Part shown: in pieces, positions 1 through 9,760 of the stretch
Position numbering within the stretch: the stretch's first letter is position 1
How the letters are laid out: each line of letters begins with the position of its first letter
From: Acholeplasmatales bacterium
Lineage (GTDB): Bacteria > Bacillota_I > Bacilli_A > Acholeplasmatales > Anaeroplasmataceae
Direction: 5' to 3'
Assembly (NCBI GenBank): GCA_017542485.1
Contig: JAFXXC010000019.1
Location: 1 to 64,000 of the forward strand
DNA: 64,000 bases
The notes under the pieces: generated by a model
Database searches by the model: none
Told to the model about the DNA's origin: nothing
Seen by the model: the letters and a program-made list of their open reading frames with translations, nothing else
Position numbers and translations under genes: made by a program

Positions 1-2
1 CA

Positions 3-3000
3 TTTAATGAAAATTGTAATATCCTAGATAGATTAGCAAATTATGAAAATATTATTGGATATAATTATAAAAACCATCCACTTTATGGATTAATATTAAA
101 AGATTCTTCATATCAATCTAAAATAAAAATAAAAGAATATTTAGAAGAATGTAAAAATAATTCAATTAATTTATTTGATGAATTAACTAATATTAAAAAC
201 ACATATAATATTACACTTACAACAAAAGAAGAAATAATTAAATTTATTGAATTTATTAAATTTATTTCAAATAATAATTTTATTAATAATAATTTATATA
301 ATGATGAATTATTAGATAATTTAATAAATTCAATTCCACCATTAATTGAATTAGAAAATGAAATAAAAGATATCACAACAACTATTAATAAAAAATATAA
401 TGACAATATCTTTAATGAAGATATTAAGAGTATTTATGATGATTTTATTATATTTGGTACTAGTGCTATTAAAAGAATATTTAATTCAAAATTTAAATAT
501 TCAAATAATAAATTAACATCATATACATTAAATCATAAAAAGGTTAAATATAATGATGCTTTAGATGATTTAAGATTATTATTAAAAAGACAAAATAGTA
601 TTAATAAATATAATGAATTATCTAAAATATTTAAAGATTTATCAATTCCACAATTTGTATATTTAAATACAGATTGGGATAATCTTAAGTTATTATTAAA
701 TGAATTAAAAGAAAAAATAAATATTCTATTAATAAGTAAAGATTCATTTAAAAATATTAATTTAAAATCACATAATAATGATATTATTAATAATTTTCTA
801 GAATTATTTAATAAATACCTATCATCAGAATCAAATATTAATTCATATATTGATAATGAAATAATCAGTATTGATGAAATATATATTCATAATAAAAAAG
901 ATATTTATGAAAAATTTATTGATGGATTACCATATTTTGATGTATGGGTTGAATTTTCAAGATTATTAAAAGAATTAAATGATAATGATTTAATTTCATT
1001 TGTTGAGCTTGTAATTAAGCTTAATTATAAGCTTGATCATATTGGTGATTATTATAGATTATGTTTTTATAGACAATGGATTGATGAAATATTCTTGAAT
1101 AATCCTAAATTAAATGATTATTCAAGATTCAAGCATGATAATGATATTAATAAATTTAAATCTGATGATTTATTAGAGCTTAAAATATCTAAGGCTAAAA
1201 TCAATGAAAAACTATCTAAAATGCGTCCGGATGCAATGTTACAAATGACCGGATCACCTGCCAATATTATCGTTAGGGAACATGAAAAGAAAAGAAAACA
1301 AAAATCAATAAGAACATTAATAAATGAAATACCTGAATTCATTCAAAAATTAAAGCCTTGTTTTTTAATGTCTCCATTAAGTGTTAGTACATTTTTAACA
1401 GATGATTTTAATTTTGATGTGACTATATTTGATGAGGCATCTCAGGTATTCCCTGAGGATGCGATTGTTGCGATATATCGCTCTAAACAATTAATTGTAG
1501 TAGGCGACTCAAAACAAATGCCACCAACTAGCTTCTTTATGGCAAATGACAATAATGATGATGAATATATTGATGAGTCATCAGATGTTGATTCTTATGA
1601 ATCTATCTTAGATTTATGTTCATCATCATTTCCTACAAAATCATTATTATGTCATTATAGAAGTAAAGATGAAGGATTAATTAGCTTTTCTAATAAAAAC
1701 TTTTATGATTACAATTTAGTAACATATCCATCTATATATGAAAATAAAAAAGACTTGGGTGTTGATTTTATTTATGTAGAAAACGGTATTATGGATTCGC
1801 GTCTCAAGGCCAATATAGTTGAGGCAGAAAAAGTAGTTGATTTAATATTTGAGCATTATAAAACATATCCTAATAGGTCATTAGGAGTTGTGGCTTTTAA
1901 TATTAAACAACAAGATATTATTTTAAAATTATTAGAAAATAGAAGGATTAAAGATCCATCACTTGAAATGTATTTTAAGGATGATATTAAAGAACCATTC
2001 TTTGTTAAAAATTTAGAGACAGTTCAAGGTGATGAAAGAGATACTATTATATTTAGTATATCTTATGCTAAAAATGAAAAGGGTCAATTCTCTATGAGAT
2101 TTGGGCCACTTAATTTAGCTGGTGGTGAAAGAAGATTAAATGTTGCCATTACAAGAGCTAAATTAAATGTTAAGGTTGTATCATCAATAAAAGCCAAAGA
2201 TATTGATATTAATAAAGTAACTAATCTTGGTCCTAAATTATTACATGATTACCTAGATTATGCAGAACATGGTATTAAGCCTGTATTTGATTCTTCAAAT
2301 GAAGAAAATTATTCTTTATTTGAAGATGATATTTATGCTTTCTTAAAAGAAAATGGTTTTGATGTTGAAAAAGGTATTGGTTATTCTAAATATAGAATTG
2401 ATTTAGGATTAAAAAATAGCAAAAATGATTTTGTTTTAGCTATTGAATGTGATGGTGACACTTATCATAATAATAAGTCAGCAAGAGATAGAGATAGATT
2501 AAGAGAATCTATATTAGAGTCTATGTGCTGGAAATATTATAGAATATGGTCAATTGATTGGTATAAGAATAATAGTGTAGAGAAGAAGAAATTATTAGAT
2601 ATATGTAAATTAGCATTAGGTGATAATTTCACTAATACAAATGAAAATGACAAAAATATTGATATAAGTGATTATATAGAATCACAAAATATTAAAGTAG
2701 GTGCTTCTTTATATGATGAATATACTTTTTATGATGGTGAATTATTTACTGATCCACTATATATGGCAAGATTATATACAGATACAGAAGGACCTATATC
2801 AGTAGATTATTTATTAAAGAAAATATGTTCTTTATATAATTCAAATAAAGTAACATCAAAGATAAAAGAAACATTTATTAAAGATTTTAAGAGTGATATT
2901 AATTTCTATATAGAAAATGATTTTATTTACACTAAGAATCAAAAAAGATATGCAATGAGGGAAAACATTGCATCTAAATTAAATAATATAGATTATATAT

Positions 3001-3251
3001 CAGAATTTGAAATAAGAAATGGTATGTATCAAGCAATAGATTTAAATATGTCTTGTAAAAAAGAAGAATTATTCGCATTTATTAGAAATCATTTAGGATT
3101 TAATAGAATTAGTGATAAAATGACTAATAAATTTGAACTTGCATATTTATTATTAAAACCATATATCTTAATTGACTTTAATGGTAATATTACAATTAAT
3201 AAAGAAAAACCATTAAGAATAATTAAAAGAAGTGAATTATTAAATAAATAA
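3..3251 (+). CDS. DUF3320-type superfamily 1 helicase with C-terminal Vsr-like (MTES_1575) nuclease, 5' end outside window
   Basis: The frame is open from base 3, so the gene starts left of the window; 1082 residues are visible. Helicase motifs appear in order: DEASQ (motif II, base 1431), GDSKQMPP (motif III, about 1504), VQGDERD (about 2023) and RRLNVAITRAK (motif VI, about 2131). Walker A is not visible and should lie upstream. A PD-(D/E)XK nuclease of the MTES_1575/DUF559 type follows, with YRIDLG (about 2391), ECDGDTYH (about 2446) and the ARDRDRLRE and WSIDWY elements. The last 180 residues match DUF3320. The family order is DUF4011, AAA_11/AAA_12, nuclease, DUF3320, in proteins of about 1400-2000 residues often found near defence genes. 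An antiviral role is an inference. The internal TTG at 1095 is not the start. Confidence 0.85.
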   Translation, partial: FNENCNILDRLANYENIIGYNYKNHPLYGLILKDSSYQSKIKIKEYLEECKNNSINLFDELTNIKNTYNITLTTKEEIIKFIEFIKFISNNNFINNNLYNDELLDNLINSIPPLIELENEIKDITTTINKKYNDNIFNEDIKSIYDDFIIFGTSAIKRIFNSKFKYSNNKLTSYTLNHKKVKYNDALDDLRLLLKRQNSINKYNELSKIFKDLSIPQFVYLNTDWDNLKLLLNELKEKINILLISKDSFKNINLKSHNNDIINNFLELFNKYLSSESNINSYIDNEIISIDEIYIHNKKDIYEKFIDGLPYFDVWVEFSRLLKELNDNDLISFVELVIKLNYKLDHIGDYYRLCFYRQWIDEIFLNNPKLNDYSRFKHDNDINKFKSDDLLELKISKAKINEKLSKMRPDAMLQMTGSPANIIVREHEKKRKQKSIRTLINEIPEFIQKLKPCFLMSPLSVSTFLTDDFNFDVTIFDEASQVFPEDAIVAIYRSKQLIVVGDSKQMPPTSFFMANDNNDDEYIDESSDVDSYESILDLCSSSFPTKSLLCHYRSKDEGLISFSNKNFYDYNLVTYPSIYENKKDLGVDFIYVENGIMDSRLKANIVEAEKVVDLIFEHYKTYPNRSLGVVAFNIKQQDIILKLLENRRIKDPSLEMYFKDDIKEPFFVKNLETVQGDERDTIIFSISYAKNEKGQFSMRFGPLNLAGGERRLNVAITRAKLNVKVVSSIKAKDIDINKVTNLGPKLLHDYLDYAEHGIKPVFDSSNEENYSLFEDDIYAFLKENGFDVEKGIGYSKYRIDLGLKNSKNDFVLAIECDGDTYHNNKSARDRDRLRESILESMCWKYYRIWSIDWYKNNSVEKKKLLDICKLALGDNFTNTNENDKNIDISDYIESQNIKVGASLYDEYTFYDGELFTDPLYMARLYTDTEGPISVDYLLKKICSLYNSNKVTSKIKETFIKDFKSDINFYIENDFIYTKNQKRYAMRENIASKLNNIDYISEFEIRNGMYQAIDLNMSCKKEELFAFIRNHLGFNRISDKMTNKFELAYLLLKPYILIDFNGNITINKEKPLRIIKRSELLNK

Positions 3252-3260
3252 TTAGATTAA

Positions 3261-3282
3261 GGCGAACGATGTTCGTCTTTTC
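3261..3282 (+). terminator. Rho-independent terminator of the helicase gene
   Basis: GGCGAAC and GTTCGTC form a 7-bp stem with one G-U pair around a GAT loop, followed by TTTTCT. It starts 10 bases after the helicase stop codon. Confidence 0.7.
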
Positions 3283-3289
3283 TATTGAG

Positions 3290-3339
3290 CAAAGTATAAA
3301 AGAGTATAAAACAAAAACAAAGTATAAAAGAGTATAAAA
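3290..3339. repeat. Two copies of a 22-bp AT-rich direct repeat
   Basis: The 22-base unit at 3290-3311 (two AGTATAAAA steps) recurs exactly at 3318-3339, six bases apart. It sits between two terminators in the gap between convergent genes. No function can be read from it. Confidence 0.75.
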
Positions 3340-3340
3340 A

Positions 3341-3371
3341 AATAAACCCAGAACTGGGTTTATTTTTGTTT
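3341..3371 (-). terminator. Terminator for the leftward SDR-glycosyltransferase pair
   Basis: AATAAACCCAG (3341-3351) and CTGGGTTTATT (3354-3364) are perfect 11-base complements. Read leftward, the hairpin follows the SDR stop codon, which lies inside its right arm, and is followed by a T-run. Confidence 0.8.
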
Positions 3372-4124
3372 TCCTTTACGTTTATTTTGCGTATTATATA
3401 CAATTTTAGATTGAAATTTACTTGATGTAAATTTAGTAAATAGACGTATCAATTTGATTTTATATTGTGGGATAATATAAAACCTATTCATATGCTTTAC
3501 AGCATATTTGGCTATAAATTTACTATCTACACCATTAAAATTAAATTTGACATTAGCTTTAACCTCAAAATTAGTTTTAACTGGTCCTGGACATAATATG
3601 CTTATTTTTACTTTAGACTTTTTCCTTCTTAATTCCTCTCTAATTCCTTCTGATAGTCTTACTACATAATTTTTAGTAGCGTAATATGTAGTCATTAATG
3701 GACCTGGTAGGAATCCTGCAATAGATGCAGTATTTAATATATGTCCGCTATTTTTCTTTATCATTTTCGTTACGTATAGCTTACATAATATATGTAGTGC
3801 AGTAATGTTAGTATCTATCATAGCTAAATCTTTATCAAGATTTGTTTCATCAAAATATCCGTAATCACCAAATCCTGCATTATTTATTAATAAATCAATA
3901 TCTTTATGAGAATTGTATAATTCGATACAATTCTCTTTTTTTGATAAATCTGTTGATACAGTTTCTATTTTTAAATTATTATTTTTTTCTAATAATTCTT
4001 TTTTTAATTTAATTAATCTCTCTAAGTTTATTCCTACTAATACAAATTCATCATATTTGTCTACAAGTAGTCTTGTAATATCTCTTCCGATACCAGAAGA
4101 AGCACCTGTTATTAATGCTTTCAT
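3360..4124 (-). CDS. Short-chain dehydrogenase/reductase
   Basis: A 254-residue protein of normal size for a classical SDR. The N terminus has the NAD(P)-binding TGASSGIG motif (residues 7-14), followed by NNAG near residue 86, a catalytic serine in NTASIAG and the YATKN (YxxxK) pair. The PGPVKT segment matches the usual loop after beta-strand 6. The C terminus is basic (KRKGKQK). It is cytoplasmic and substrate unknown. It overlaps the upstream glycosyltransferase gene by four bases, so the two are probably co-translated. Lipid or sugar reduction is possible, but the sequence does not decide it. Confidence 0.88.
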   Translation of the reverse strand: MKALITGASSGIGRDITRLLVDKYDEFVLVGINLERLIKLKKELLEKNNNLKIETVSTDLSKKENCIELYNSHKDIDLLINNAGFGDYGYFDETNLDKDLAMIDTNITALHILCKLYVTKMIKKNSGHILNTASIAGFLPGPLMTTYYATKNYVVRLSEGIREELRRKKSKVKISILCPGPVKTNFEVKANVKFNFNGVDSKFIAKYAVKHMNRFYIIPQYKIKLIRLFTKFTSSKFQSKIVYNTQNKRKGKQK

Positions 4125-5161
4125 TTTTTTGACTCCTTTTTCTTGTTATAAATACCTGTATAGAATTCCTTCCATATATTAGCAACATTTTCTTTAGAAT
4201 AATATTGGCTAATATATTTTGAATCCTCAAGTGCATTATTATAAAAATCTTTATCATCTTTAAGCCTATTGATGATTTGTGAAAAATCATCATTATTTTC
4301 GCCTTTTTGATATTTATTAAACAAAATATCTTTATATAATTCCAAATCCCTTAATAATACAGGCTTACCAACTGAGGCAGCTTCTAATATAGACATAGGG
4401 AATAATTCGTTATAACTTGGCATAAATAATAAATCTGCCATATTAAACATTTGGTTCATTTCAGTTCTTGGAATTATGCCTAAGAAGTGTAAATTAGGAC
4501 ATGGTGGATTATCAACTATTTCCTTTAATTCTTTATATCCATCTGTTATCTTTGCGAAAGAGAAGCCACCACACCATACAAATTCTATATCGGGATTATT
4601 CTTGGCAACTTCAACAAAGTCAACTACACCCTTACGTGTTTGTACCTGACCACAGCCTAAAACAACAAATTTATCTTTATCAATATTGTATTTTTCTCTA
4701 ATTTTTAATTTAGCTTCATTATCTAATTCATAGAAATTTTCTTTTGATACATAATTAGGAATATAAACAATTCTTTCTTCCTTAACACCATGTTTAATTA
4801 AATCATTTTTAAATATTGGGTTAACTACAACAAGGTAGTCAGCCTTTTTATAAAATGACATTACATATTTTTTAAATATATTGAAAATAAGCTTAGGCAA
4901 TTTTATAGATCCATCTAATGTTTCAGGTAGGAAATGACAATACATTACTCTAACACCATTTTTCTTTTTGAATCTAAAATAAAAACCTAAATTAACAGAA
5001 TGCACATGTACAATATCAGCTTTTTTTCTTGAATTAATTCTTACTTCAAAGTCATCTGGCAGCATTTCTTTAATTAAAGCAACTTGTTCTAAATAAGCAC
5101 TACCTACACCTTGTCCTTCAACACTATCAGCCTTTGATAGCATATTAACTACAATTCTCAT
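4121..5161 (-). CDS. GT4 glycosyltransferase, probably of the glycolipid (glycosyl-diacylglycerol) type
   Basis: A 346-residue GT-B glycosyltransferase. A GT1-type donor domain is visible: GCGQVQTRKG, the FLGIIPRTEM segment and the E-x7-E region PMSILEAASVGKP. The N terminus, with GQGVGSAYLEQV, resembles enzymes that extend monoglucosyl-diacylglycerol in Firmicutes (CpoA-like); I recognise this from memory of the family and it is tentative. The open frame runs 45 codons further upstream into AT-rich repeats, but the ATG at 5161 has a GTGAGG ribosome site about eight bases before it and a typical beta-strand start (MRIVVNML), so I place the start there. Confidence 0.82.
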   Translation of the reverse strand: MRIVVNMLSKADSVEGQGVGSAYLEQVALIKEMLPDDFEVRINSRKKADIVHVHSVNLGFYFRFKKKNGVRVMYCHFLPETLDGSIKLPKLIFNIFKKYVMSFYKKADYLVVVNPIFKNDLIKHGVKEERIVYIPNYVSKENFYELDNEAKLKIREKYNIDKDKFVVLGCGQVQTRKGVVDFVEVAKNNPDIEFVWCGGFSFAKITDGYKELKEIVDNPPCPNLHFLGIIPRTEMNQMFNMADLLFMPSYNELFPMSILEAASVGKPVLLRDLELYKDILFNKYQKGENNDDFSQIINRLKDDKDFYNNALEDSKYISQYYSKENVANIWKEFYTGIYNKKKESKK

Positions 5162-5240
5162 ATTATCGACCTCACTAAATATTATATCATAAGTAAAAAA
5201 TAAAAATAAATAATAATAAAAATACCAGTAATAATTAATT

Positions 5241-5308
5241 CCAATATTCTGCCAATTTCCTGCCAATATGTCGCCAATTTTTTTAAAAAATCCCAATTTC
5301 CTGCCAAT
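5241..5308. repeat. Cluster of CCAAT-containing repeats upstream of the leftward glycosyltransferase
   Basis: The 16-mer CCAATTTCCTGCCAAT occurs exactly at 5252-5267 and 5293-5308. Further CCAAT copies lie at 5241 and within 5263-5278. On the minus strand these read as ATTGGC(AG) units in the leader of the GT4 gene. The spacing is irregular and the function unknown. The rest of 5162-5507 holds only the promoter described separately and a short inverted repeat (ATCACT/AGTGAT, 5407-5424). Confidence 0.6.
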
Positions 5309-5441
5309 TTTTCCTAATATTTATATAGTATTTTCTAATTCATAAATTATTGTTGGCTTAGATTTTATAGTGAAAATGATATGAAAGCGGTATATTTATA
5401 TTGATAATCACTATTAAAAGTGATAAAATATCTTGAAAAAT

Positions 5442-5470
5442 TTGCAGTTAATGTAAATTTATGTTATGAT
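5442..5470 (+). promoter_or_regulatory. Probable sigma-A promoter of polysaccharide locus 1
   Basis: TTGCAG (5442-5447), a 17-base spacer and TATGAT (5465-5470). An ATCACT-6-AGTGAT inverted repeat (5407-5424) lies just upstream and could be an operator. No other good promoter is seen before glmS. Confidence 0.55.
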
Positions 5471-5507
5471 TGTCTTAAATAATTTATTATTTAAAGGAGA
5501 AGAAGAA

Positions 5508-5993
5508 ATGATTAATTTTGTTATTGAATTTTTACAACGAAATTTAATAATAGTAGTAGCAATATTGTCATTTGCAATATTATTTTCTTTGTCCTTTAAA
5601 AAAATTAGACGAATAATGTATGGTGGAATCGCAACAGGAATAACTACATTAGGATTTGTGATACTCCACAGATTTGGATTAGGCTTTAATGCATTTTATG
5701 ATATATTCGTGAAGATAGCAACTAGTGTGATTAAGGTTATCGAAGGAATCCAAGAAACAATGATTGAAAATAGAATGGTTTTACAAATAGTGTCATTAGA
5801 AAGTGATTATTTAAATGATCAACTTTATGTATATGACACTTTTGCTGTTTATTATGCTAAGTGTTTTTTAACTCAAATTTATGATTATTTCTTTGAAATA
5901 AAGGATAAATTATTTAAAAATTTAGCTATTATAAGAGAGAATTTCATTAAGAAAATTAATTTATCAAAATACACATTTGCGTATAGATTGTAG
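5508..5993 (+). CDS. Small membrane protein of unknown function
   Basis: 161 residues from the ATG at 5508, which has a strong AAAGGAG site about nine bases upstream; an upstream ATG at 5466 in the same frame overlaps the promoter and is rejected. The N terminus has a hydrophobic segment (residues 10-27), a basic stretch (KKIRR) and a second weaker hydrophobic segment (about 36-52). The rest is amphipathic and helical, ending in a basic tail. I recognise no family. It is the first gene of the rightward series and ends 53 bases before glmS. A membrane role linked to cell-envelope synthesis is possible only by position. Confidence 0.6.
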   Translation: MINFVIEFLQRNLIIVVAILSFAILFSLSFKKIRRIMYGGIATGITTLGFVILHRFGLGFNAFYDIFVKIATSVIKVIEGIQETMIENRMVLQIVSLESDYLNDQLYVYDTFAVYYAKCFLTQIYDYFFEIKDKLFKNLAIIRENFIKKINLSKYTFAYRL

Positions 5994-6046
5994 TCTACAT
6001 AATCTATAAAAACGAAACTAATAATTAAAAAAGGAGATTTTAGATT

Positions 6047-7888
6047 ATGTGTGGAATAGTAGGATATGTTGGAAAAAATGATGCTAAGCCTATTTTGTTA
6101 AATGGTTTAAAGAAACTTGAATATAGAGGTTATGATTCAGCTGGTATTGCGATTAGAAATAATTTAGAACTACCTGTCATTGTTAAGGCAGAGGGAAAGC
6201 TAGTCAATCTTGTTGAAAAAACTAATAAATTAAATATTTTTACTACATCTGGAGTAGGACACAGTAGATGGGCAACTCATGGAAAGAGTAATGAGACTAA
6301 TGCTCACCCTCATCATAGTGATGATTATAATGTAATTGGTGTTCATAATGGAATAATTGAAAATTACCAAGAACTAAAAGATAAATTAACAAACAAAAAA
6401 TACAAGTTCTATTCAGAAACTGATACAGAAGTAATGATTAAGCTTATTGATTATTACTACAAAAAATACAAATTAGGACCAATCGATGCAATTAATAAAG
6501 CAATCGTTAGAGCAAGAGGTTCTTATGCACTTGCATTAATGTTTAAAGATTATCCTAATCAAGTATGGTTTGCTAAAAATGGTTCACCACTTATCGTAGC
6601 AAAAAGTGATGATTCAGCATACCTTGCATCAGATGTACCTGCAATATTAAATTATACTAACAAGGTTTATTATGTTAATGACCTTGAGTGTGGTGTGTTA
6701 GAAGCTGGAAAGGTAACATTCTATGACTTAAATGGTGATGATATCACTGATAAGAAGGAATTAGTTACAATTGACTGGAAAGCAGATTCTGCTGACTTAG
6801 GTGGCTTTGAGTATTACATGGATAAGGAGATTGCAGAACAACCTGAAGCAATCCAAAATACAATAAATGCATACTTAACAGCTGAAAATAAATTGGATTT
6901 CCATTCAATAGGTATTAAGCAAGAATATTTAAATGATCTTGATGAAATTTATATTTTTGCATGTGGTAGTGCATACCACGCTGGTATTGTTGCTCAACAT
7001 GTTATTGAGGATTTAGCTGGTGTAAATGTAAGAGTTGAACTAGCTTCTGAATTCAAATATAGAAACTACAAAATGAATCCAAAATCACTTGCGATAGTAA
7101 TTAGCCAATCAGGTGAAACTAAGGATACATATGAAGCAATGCTTAAAGCAAAGGCAAATGGCATTAAGACACTTGCTATATGTAATGTTAAGGGTTCAAC
7201 AATTACAAGAGATGCAGACTTTAACGCATACACTTATGCAGGACCTGAAATTGCAGTTGCAACTACAAAAGCATATTCATGTCAGTTAGTTGTTCTATAT
7301 TTGTTTGCATTATTCTTAGCAAGAACAAAATATAGAATCAATAAGGAAAATTATTACAAGCTTATTGATGAAGTAAAACAAATTCCAGCTTTAGTAAAAG
7401 AAACAATTGATCGTAAAGAAAATGTTCAAAGATTATCTGCAAGATTTACAGAAAAGACAAATGTATTCTTTATTGGACGTGGAATTGATTATGCTGTATG
7501 TATGGAAGGTGCCTTAAAATTAAAGGAAATTACTTACATTAATTCAAATGCATACGCTGCAGGAGAATTAAAGCATGGAACAATATCATTAATTCAAAAG
7601 GGTGTTGCAACAATTGCAATTGCTACACAACCTACATTAATTGAAAAGACTGTTTCAAATATGGTTGAGGTTAAGTCGAGAGATGGTAGTGTTGTTGCAT
7701 TAACTAATGATGGAAACAATGTTGAACAATCAAGTAAGTATCAACTATACATTCCAAAGATTAATCCAATGTTTGCAGCAAGTGTTGCAATCATTCCATT
7801 ACAACAGCTTTCATATTATGTTTGTTTAAATAAAGGTTTAAATCCAGATAAACCAAGAAATTTAGCTAAGAGTGTTACAGTGGAGTAA
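6047..7888 (+). CDS. glmS: Glutamine-fructose-6-phosphate aminotransferase (isomerizing)
   Basis: 613 residues, the usual GlmS length. It begins MCGIVGYVG, with the catalytic Cys2 of the class II glutamine amidotransferase domain, followed by HSRWATHG and HNGIIENY. Two SIS domains follow, with CGSAYHAG, ISQSGETKDT and the C-terminal PRNLAKSVTVE. It makes glucosamine-6-phosphate, the entry to UDP-GlcNAc, which is the substrate of at least two pathways encoded just downstream. The AAAGGAG site is well placed. Only 53 bases separate it from the previous gene, too few for the glmS ribozyme common in Bacillota, so this copy appears to be controlled with the polysaccharide genes. Confidence 0.97.
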   Translation: MCGIVGYVGKNDAKPILLNGLKKLEYRGYDSAGIAIRNNLELPVIVKAEGKLVNLVEKTNKLNIFTTSGVGHSRWATHGKSNETNAHPHHSDDYNVIGVHNGIIENYQELKDKLTNKKYKFYSETDTEVMIKLIDYYYKKYKLGPIDAINKAIVRARGSYALALMFKDYPNQVWFAKNGSPLIVAKSDDSAYLASDVPAILNYTNKVYYVNDLECGVLEAGKVTFYDLNGDDITDKKELVTIDWKADSADLGGFEYYMDKEIAEQPEAIQNTINAYLTAENKLDFHSIGIKQEYLNDLDEIYIFACGSAYHAGIVAQHVIEDLAGVNVRVELASEFKYRNYKMNPKSLAIVISQSGETKDTYEAMLKAKANGIKTLAICNVKGSTITRDADFNAYTYAGPEIAVATTKAYSCQLVVLYLFALFLARTKYRINKENYYKLIDEVKQIPALVKETIDRKENVQRLSARFTEKTNVFFIGRGIDYAVCMEGALKLKEITYINSNAYAAGELKHGTISLIQKGVATIAIATQPTLIEKTVSNMVEVKSRDGSVVALTNDGNNVEQSSKYQLYIPKINPMFAASVAIIPLQQLSYYVCLNKGLNPDKPRNLAKSVTVE

Positions 7889-7893
7889 TAATT

Positions 7894-9735
7894 ATGAAAA
7901 AAAGAGTTATTTATAATTTAGGCTTAGCATTCATAGATTTTCTAATGTTTTTCTTAATATGCATTTTAGGAATGTTCATTATTACGAAAGATGCTGATTA
8001 CCTAGATTCATATTTTATAATTTCATCTATTATAATTTCCTTTGTTAAGGTTGCAATAAGCTATGTGCTTGATGTTTACAATATGTTATGGATGTATTCT
8101 ATTAGAAAGAATCTATCTAAACTTATTGGTATAGCTATTGCAGTAGACTTAGTATTCTTAATATTATCAATTGTTCCTGCAATTGGTAATTATACTAAGA
8201 TGCGTACTACAATTTTCATCGTAGTAATGTTAATGGAATTTGCTTATATAATTACTTCTAGATTTGGATTATCAGTTTACTTTAATTATTTCTATCACCA
8301 AAAAGGAAAGGCAGATACACAAATTCCTACAGTTATTGTCGGTGCTGGTTCTGCAGGTGCGATGGTATTAAATGAAATTGGTAATAAAAAAGAATATGGT
8401 TATAAGATTGTTGGTTTTTTAGATGATAGTCATGATAAGATTGGTCAATTAATCAATAACGTTAAGGTATACGGACCTATATCTGATATCAATAACATTG
8501 TTAGAAAGCTTGGTGCCAAAAAGGTAATTATTGCAATGCCATCTGGTGGTATCGCTAAAATTAAGGAAATAACAAATCTAATTGAGTATAAGGATATTTC
8601 AGTTGAGATATTACCTGATAAAGCAAAATTACTACAAAAGGATTTATCAACTACTATTAGAAAAGTTGAAATTGCTGACCTTTTAGGTAGAACTCCAATT
8701 GAGCTTGATAAATCAAAATTAAATTCATTTTTGAATGATAAAGTGGTTTTGGTTACAGGTGGTGGAGGATCAATAGGATCTGAGATTTGTAGACAAGTAT
8801 TAGAATATAAGCCTAGAAAGCTAATAATATTTGATATTTATGAAAATACAACATATGAATTAAAAACAGAATTAGATTTAAAATATCGTAATAGTGACTA
8901 TACTCCTGATTATCTTGCTTTAATTGGTTCAGTTAGAGATGAAACAAGACTTGAGGAAGTATTTAGCAAATATAAACCAAATATTGTTTTCCATGCTGCA
9001 GCACATAAGCATGTACCTCTAATGGAGGATAGTCCATTTGAGGCAATTAAGAATAACATTAAGGGTACATATAATGTTGCAAAGATGGCTGACAAGTATG
9101 GCGTAGATAAAATGGTACTTATTTCTACAGATAAGGCAGTACGTCCAACAAATGTAATGGGTGCGTCAAAACGTTTCTGTGAAATGGTAGTAGAAGCTTG
9201 GAATGCAAAAAGTGAGCATACAAGATATTCAATGGTTAGATTTGGAAATGTACTTGGTTCTAATGGTTCAGTAATACCACTATTTAGAAAACAAATAGAG
9301 GCTGGTGGACCAGTTACAGTTACAAGCGCAGAAATCAATAGATTCTTTATGACAATACCTGAAGCATGTGGACTTGTTATTGAATCAGGTGCTTATGCTG
9401 AAGGTGGAGAAAAGTTTATCCTAGATATGGGTGAGCCAGTAAAGATTATCGATTTAGCAAAGAATATGATTAAGTTGTCAGGTCTTGAATTAGGCAAGGA
9501 TATCGAGATAGAAATAACTGGATTACGTCCAGGTGAAAAACTATATGAAGAATTATTATTAAAAACTGCTAATGCGACTAAAACACAAAATGACAAAATC
9601 TATGTTGAAAAAGGTATTCATCCATTCGAATTAGATAAGATTAATGAAATAATCAATCATTTAGTTGAGATTGGTCATGATAATAAAGCAGTACTAGAAT
9701 ATTTACAAGAATTAGAAGTTATCAAAAGAGGATAA
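7894..9735 (+). CDS. Membrane-anchored UDP-GlcNAc 4,6-dehydratase (PglF/CapD/FlaA1-like)
   Basis: 613 residues. Four predicted transmembrane helices (about residues 8-135) precede a nucleotide-binding region (GAGSAGAMV) and a C-terminal extended SDR domain with GGGGSIGSE and TDKAVRPTNVMGASK. In this family methionine replaces the usual catalytic tyrosine, as seen here in NVMGASK. Members convert UDP-GlcNAc to the 4-keto-2,4,6-trideoxy sugar. It lies five bases after glmS and is followed by an aminotransferase and a PglC-type transferase, matching a PglF-PglE-PglC order. The exact C5 stereochemistry cannot be told. Confidence 0.9.
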   Translation: MKKRVIYNLGLAFIDFLMFFLICILGMFIITKDADYLDSYFIISSIIISFVKVAISYVLDVYNMLWMYSIRKNLSKLIGIAIAVDLVFLILSIVPAIGNYTKMRTTIFIVVMLMEFAYIITSRFGLSVYFNYFYHQKGKADTQIPTVIVGAGSAGAMVLNEIGNKKEYGYKIVGFLDDSHDKIGQLINNVKVYGPISDINNIVRKLGAKKVIIAMPSGGIAKIKEITNLIEYKDISVEILPDKAKLLQKDLSTTIRKVEIADLLGRTPIELDKSKLNSFLNDKVVLVTGGGGSIGSEICRQVLEYKPRKLIIFDIYENTTYELKTELDLKYRNSDYTPDYLALIGSVRDETRLEEVFSKYKPNIVFHAAAHKHVPLMEDSPFEAIKNNIKGTYNVAKMADKYGVDKMVLISTDKAVRPTNVMGASKRFCEMVVEAWNAKSEHTRYSMVRFGNVLGSNGSVIPLFRKQIEAGGPVTVTSAEINRFFMTIPEACGLVIESGAYAEGGEKFILDMGEPVKIIDLAKNMIKLSGLELGKDIEIEITGLRPGEKLYEELLLKTANATKTQNDKIYVEKGIHPFELDKINEIINHLVEIGHDNKAVLEYLQELEVIKRG

Positions 9736-9760
9736 TATTTAAGAAAGAAAGTGAGTTAAC

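Noticed and set aside
3290-3339. CRISPR array
   Set aside because: Only two copies of the 22-bp unit with six bases between them; no spacers and no cas genes in the window.
5162-5296. N-terminal extension of the leftward glycosyltransferase
   Set aside because: The extra 45 residues come from AT-rich repeats, have no family match and lack a good ribosome site, while the ATG at 5161 has one.
5994-6046. glmS ribozyme upstream of glmS
   Set aside because: Only 53 bases separate glmS from the gene before it, too short for the ribozyme core, and none of its conserved pieces were recognised.
8910-9338. Antisense genes such as the 142-codon frame inside the dehydratase gene
   Set aside because: It mirrors a well-conserved coding gene, has no ribosome site and gives no recognisable protein.
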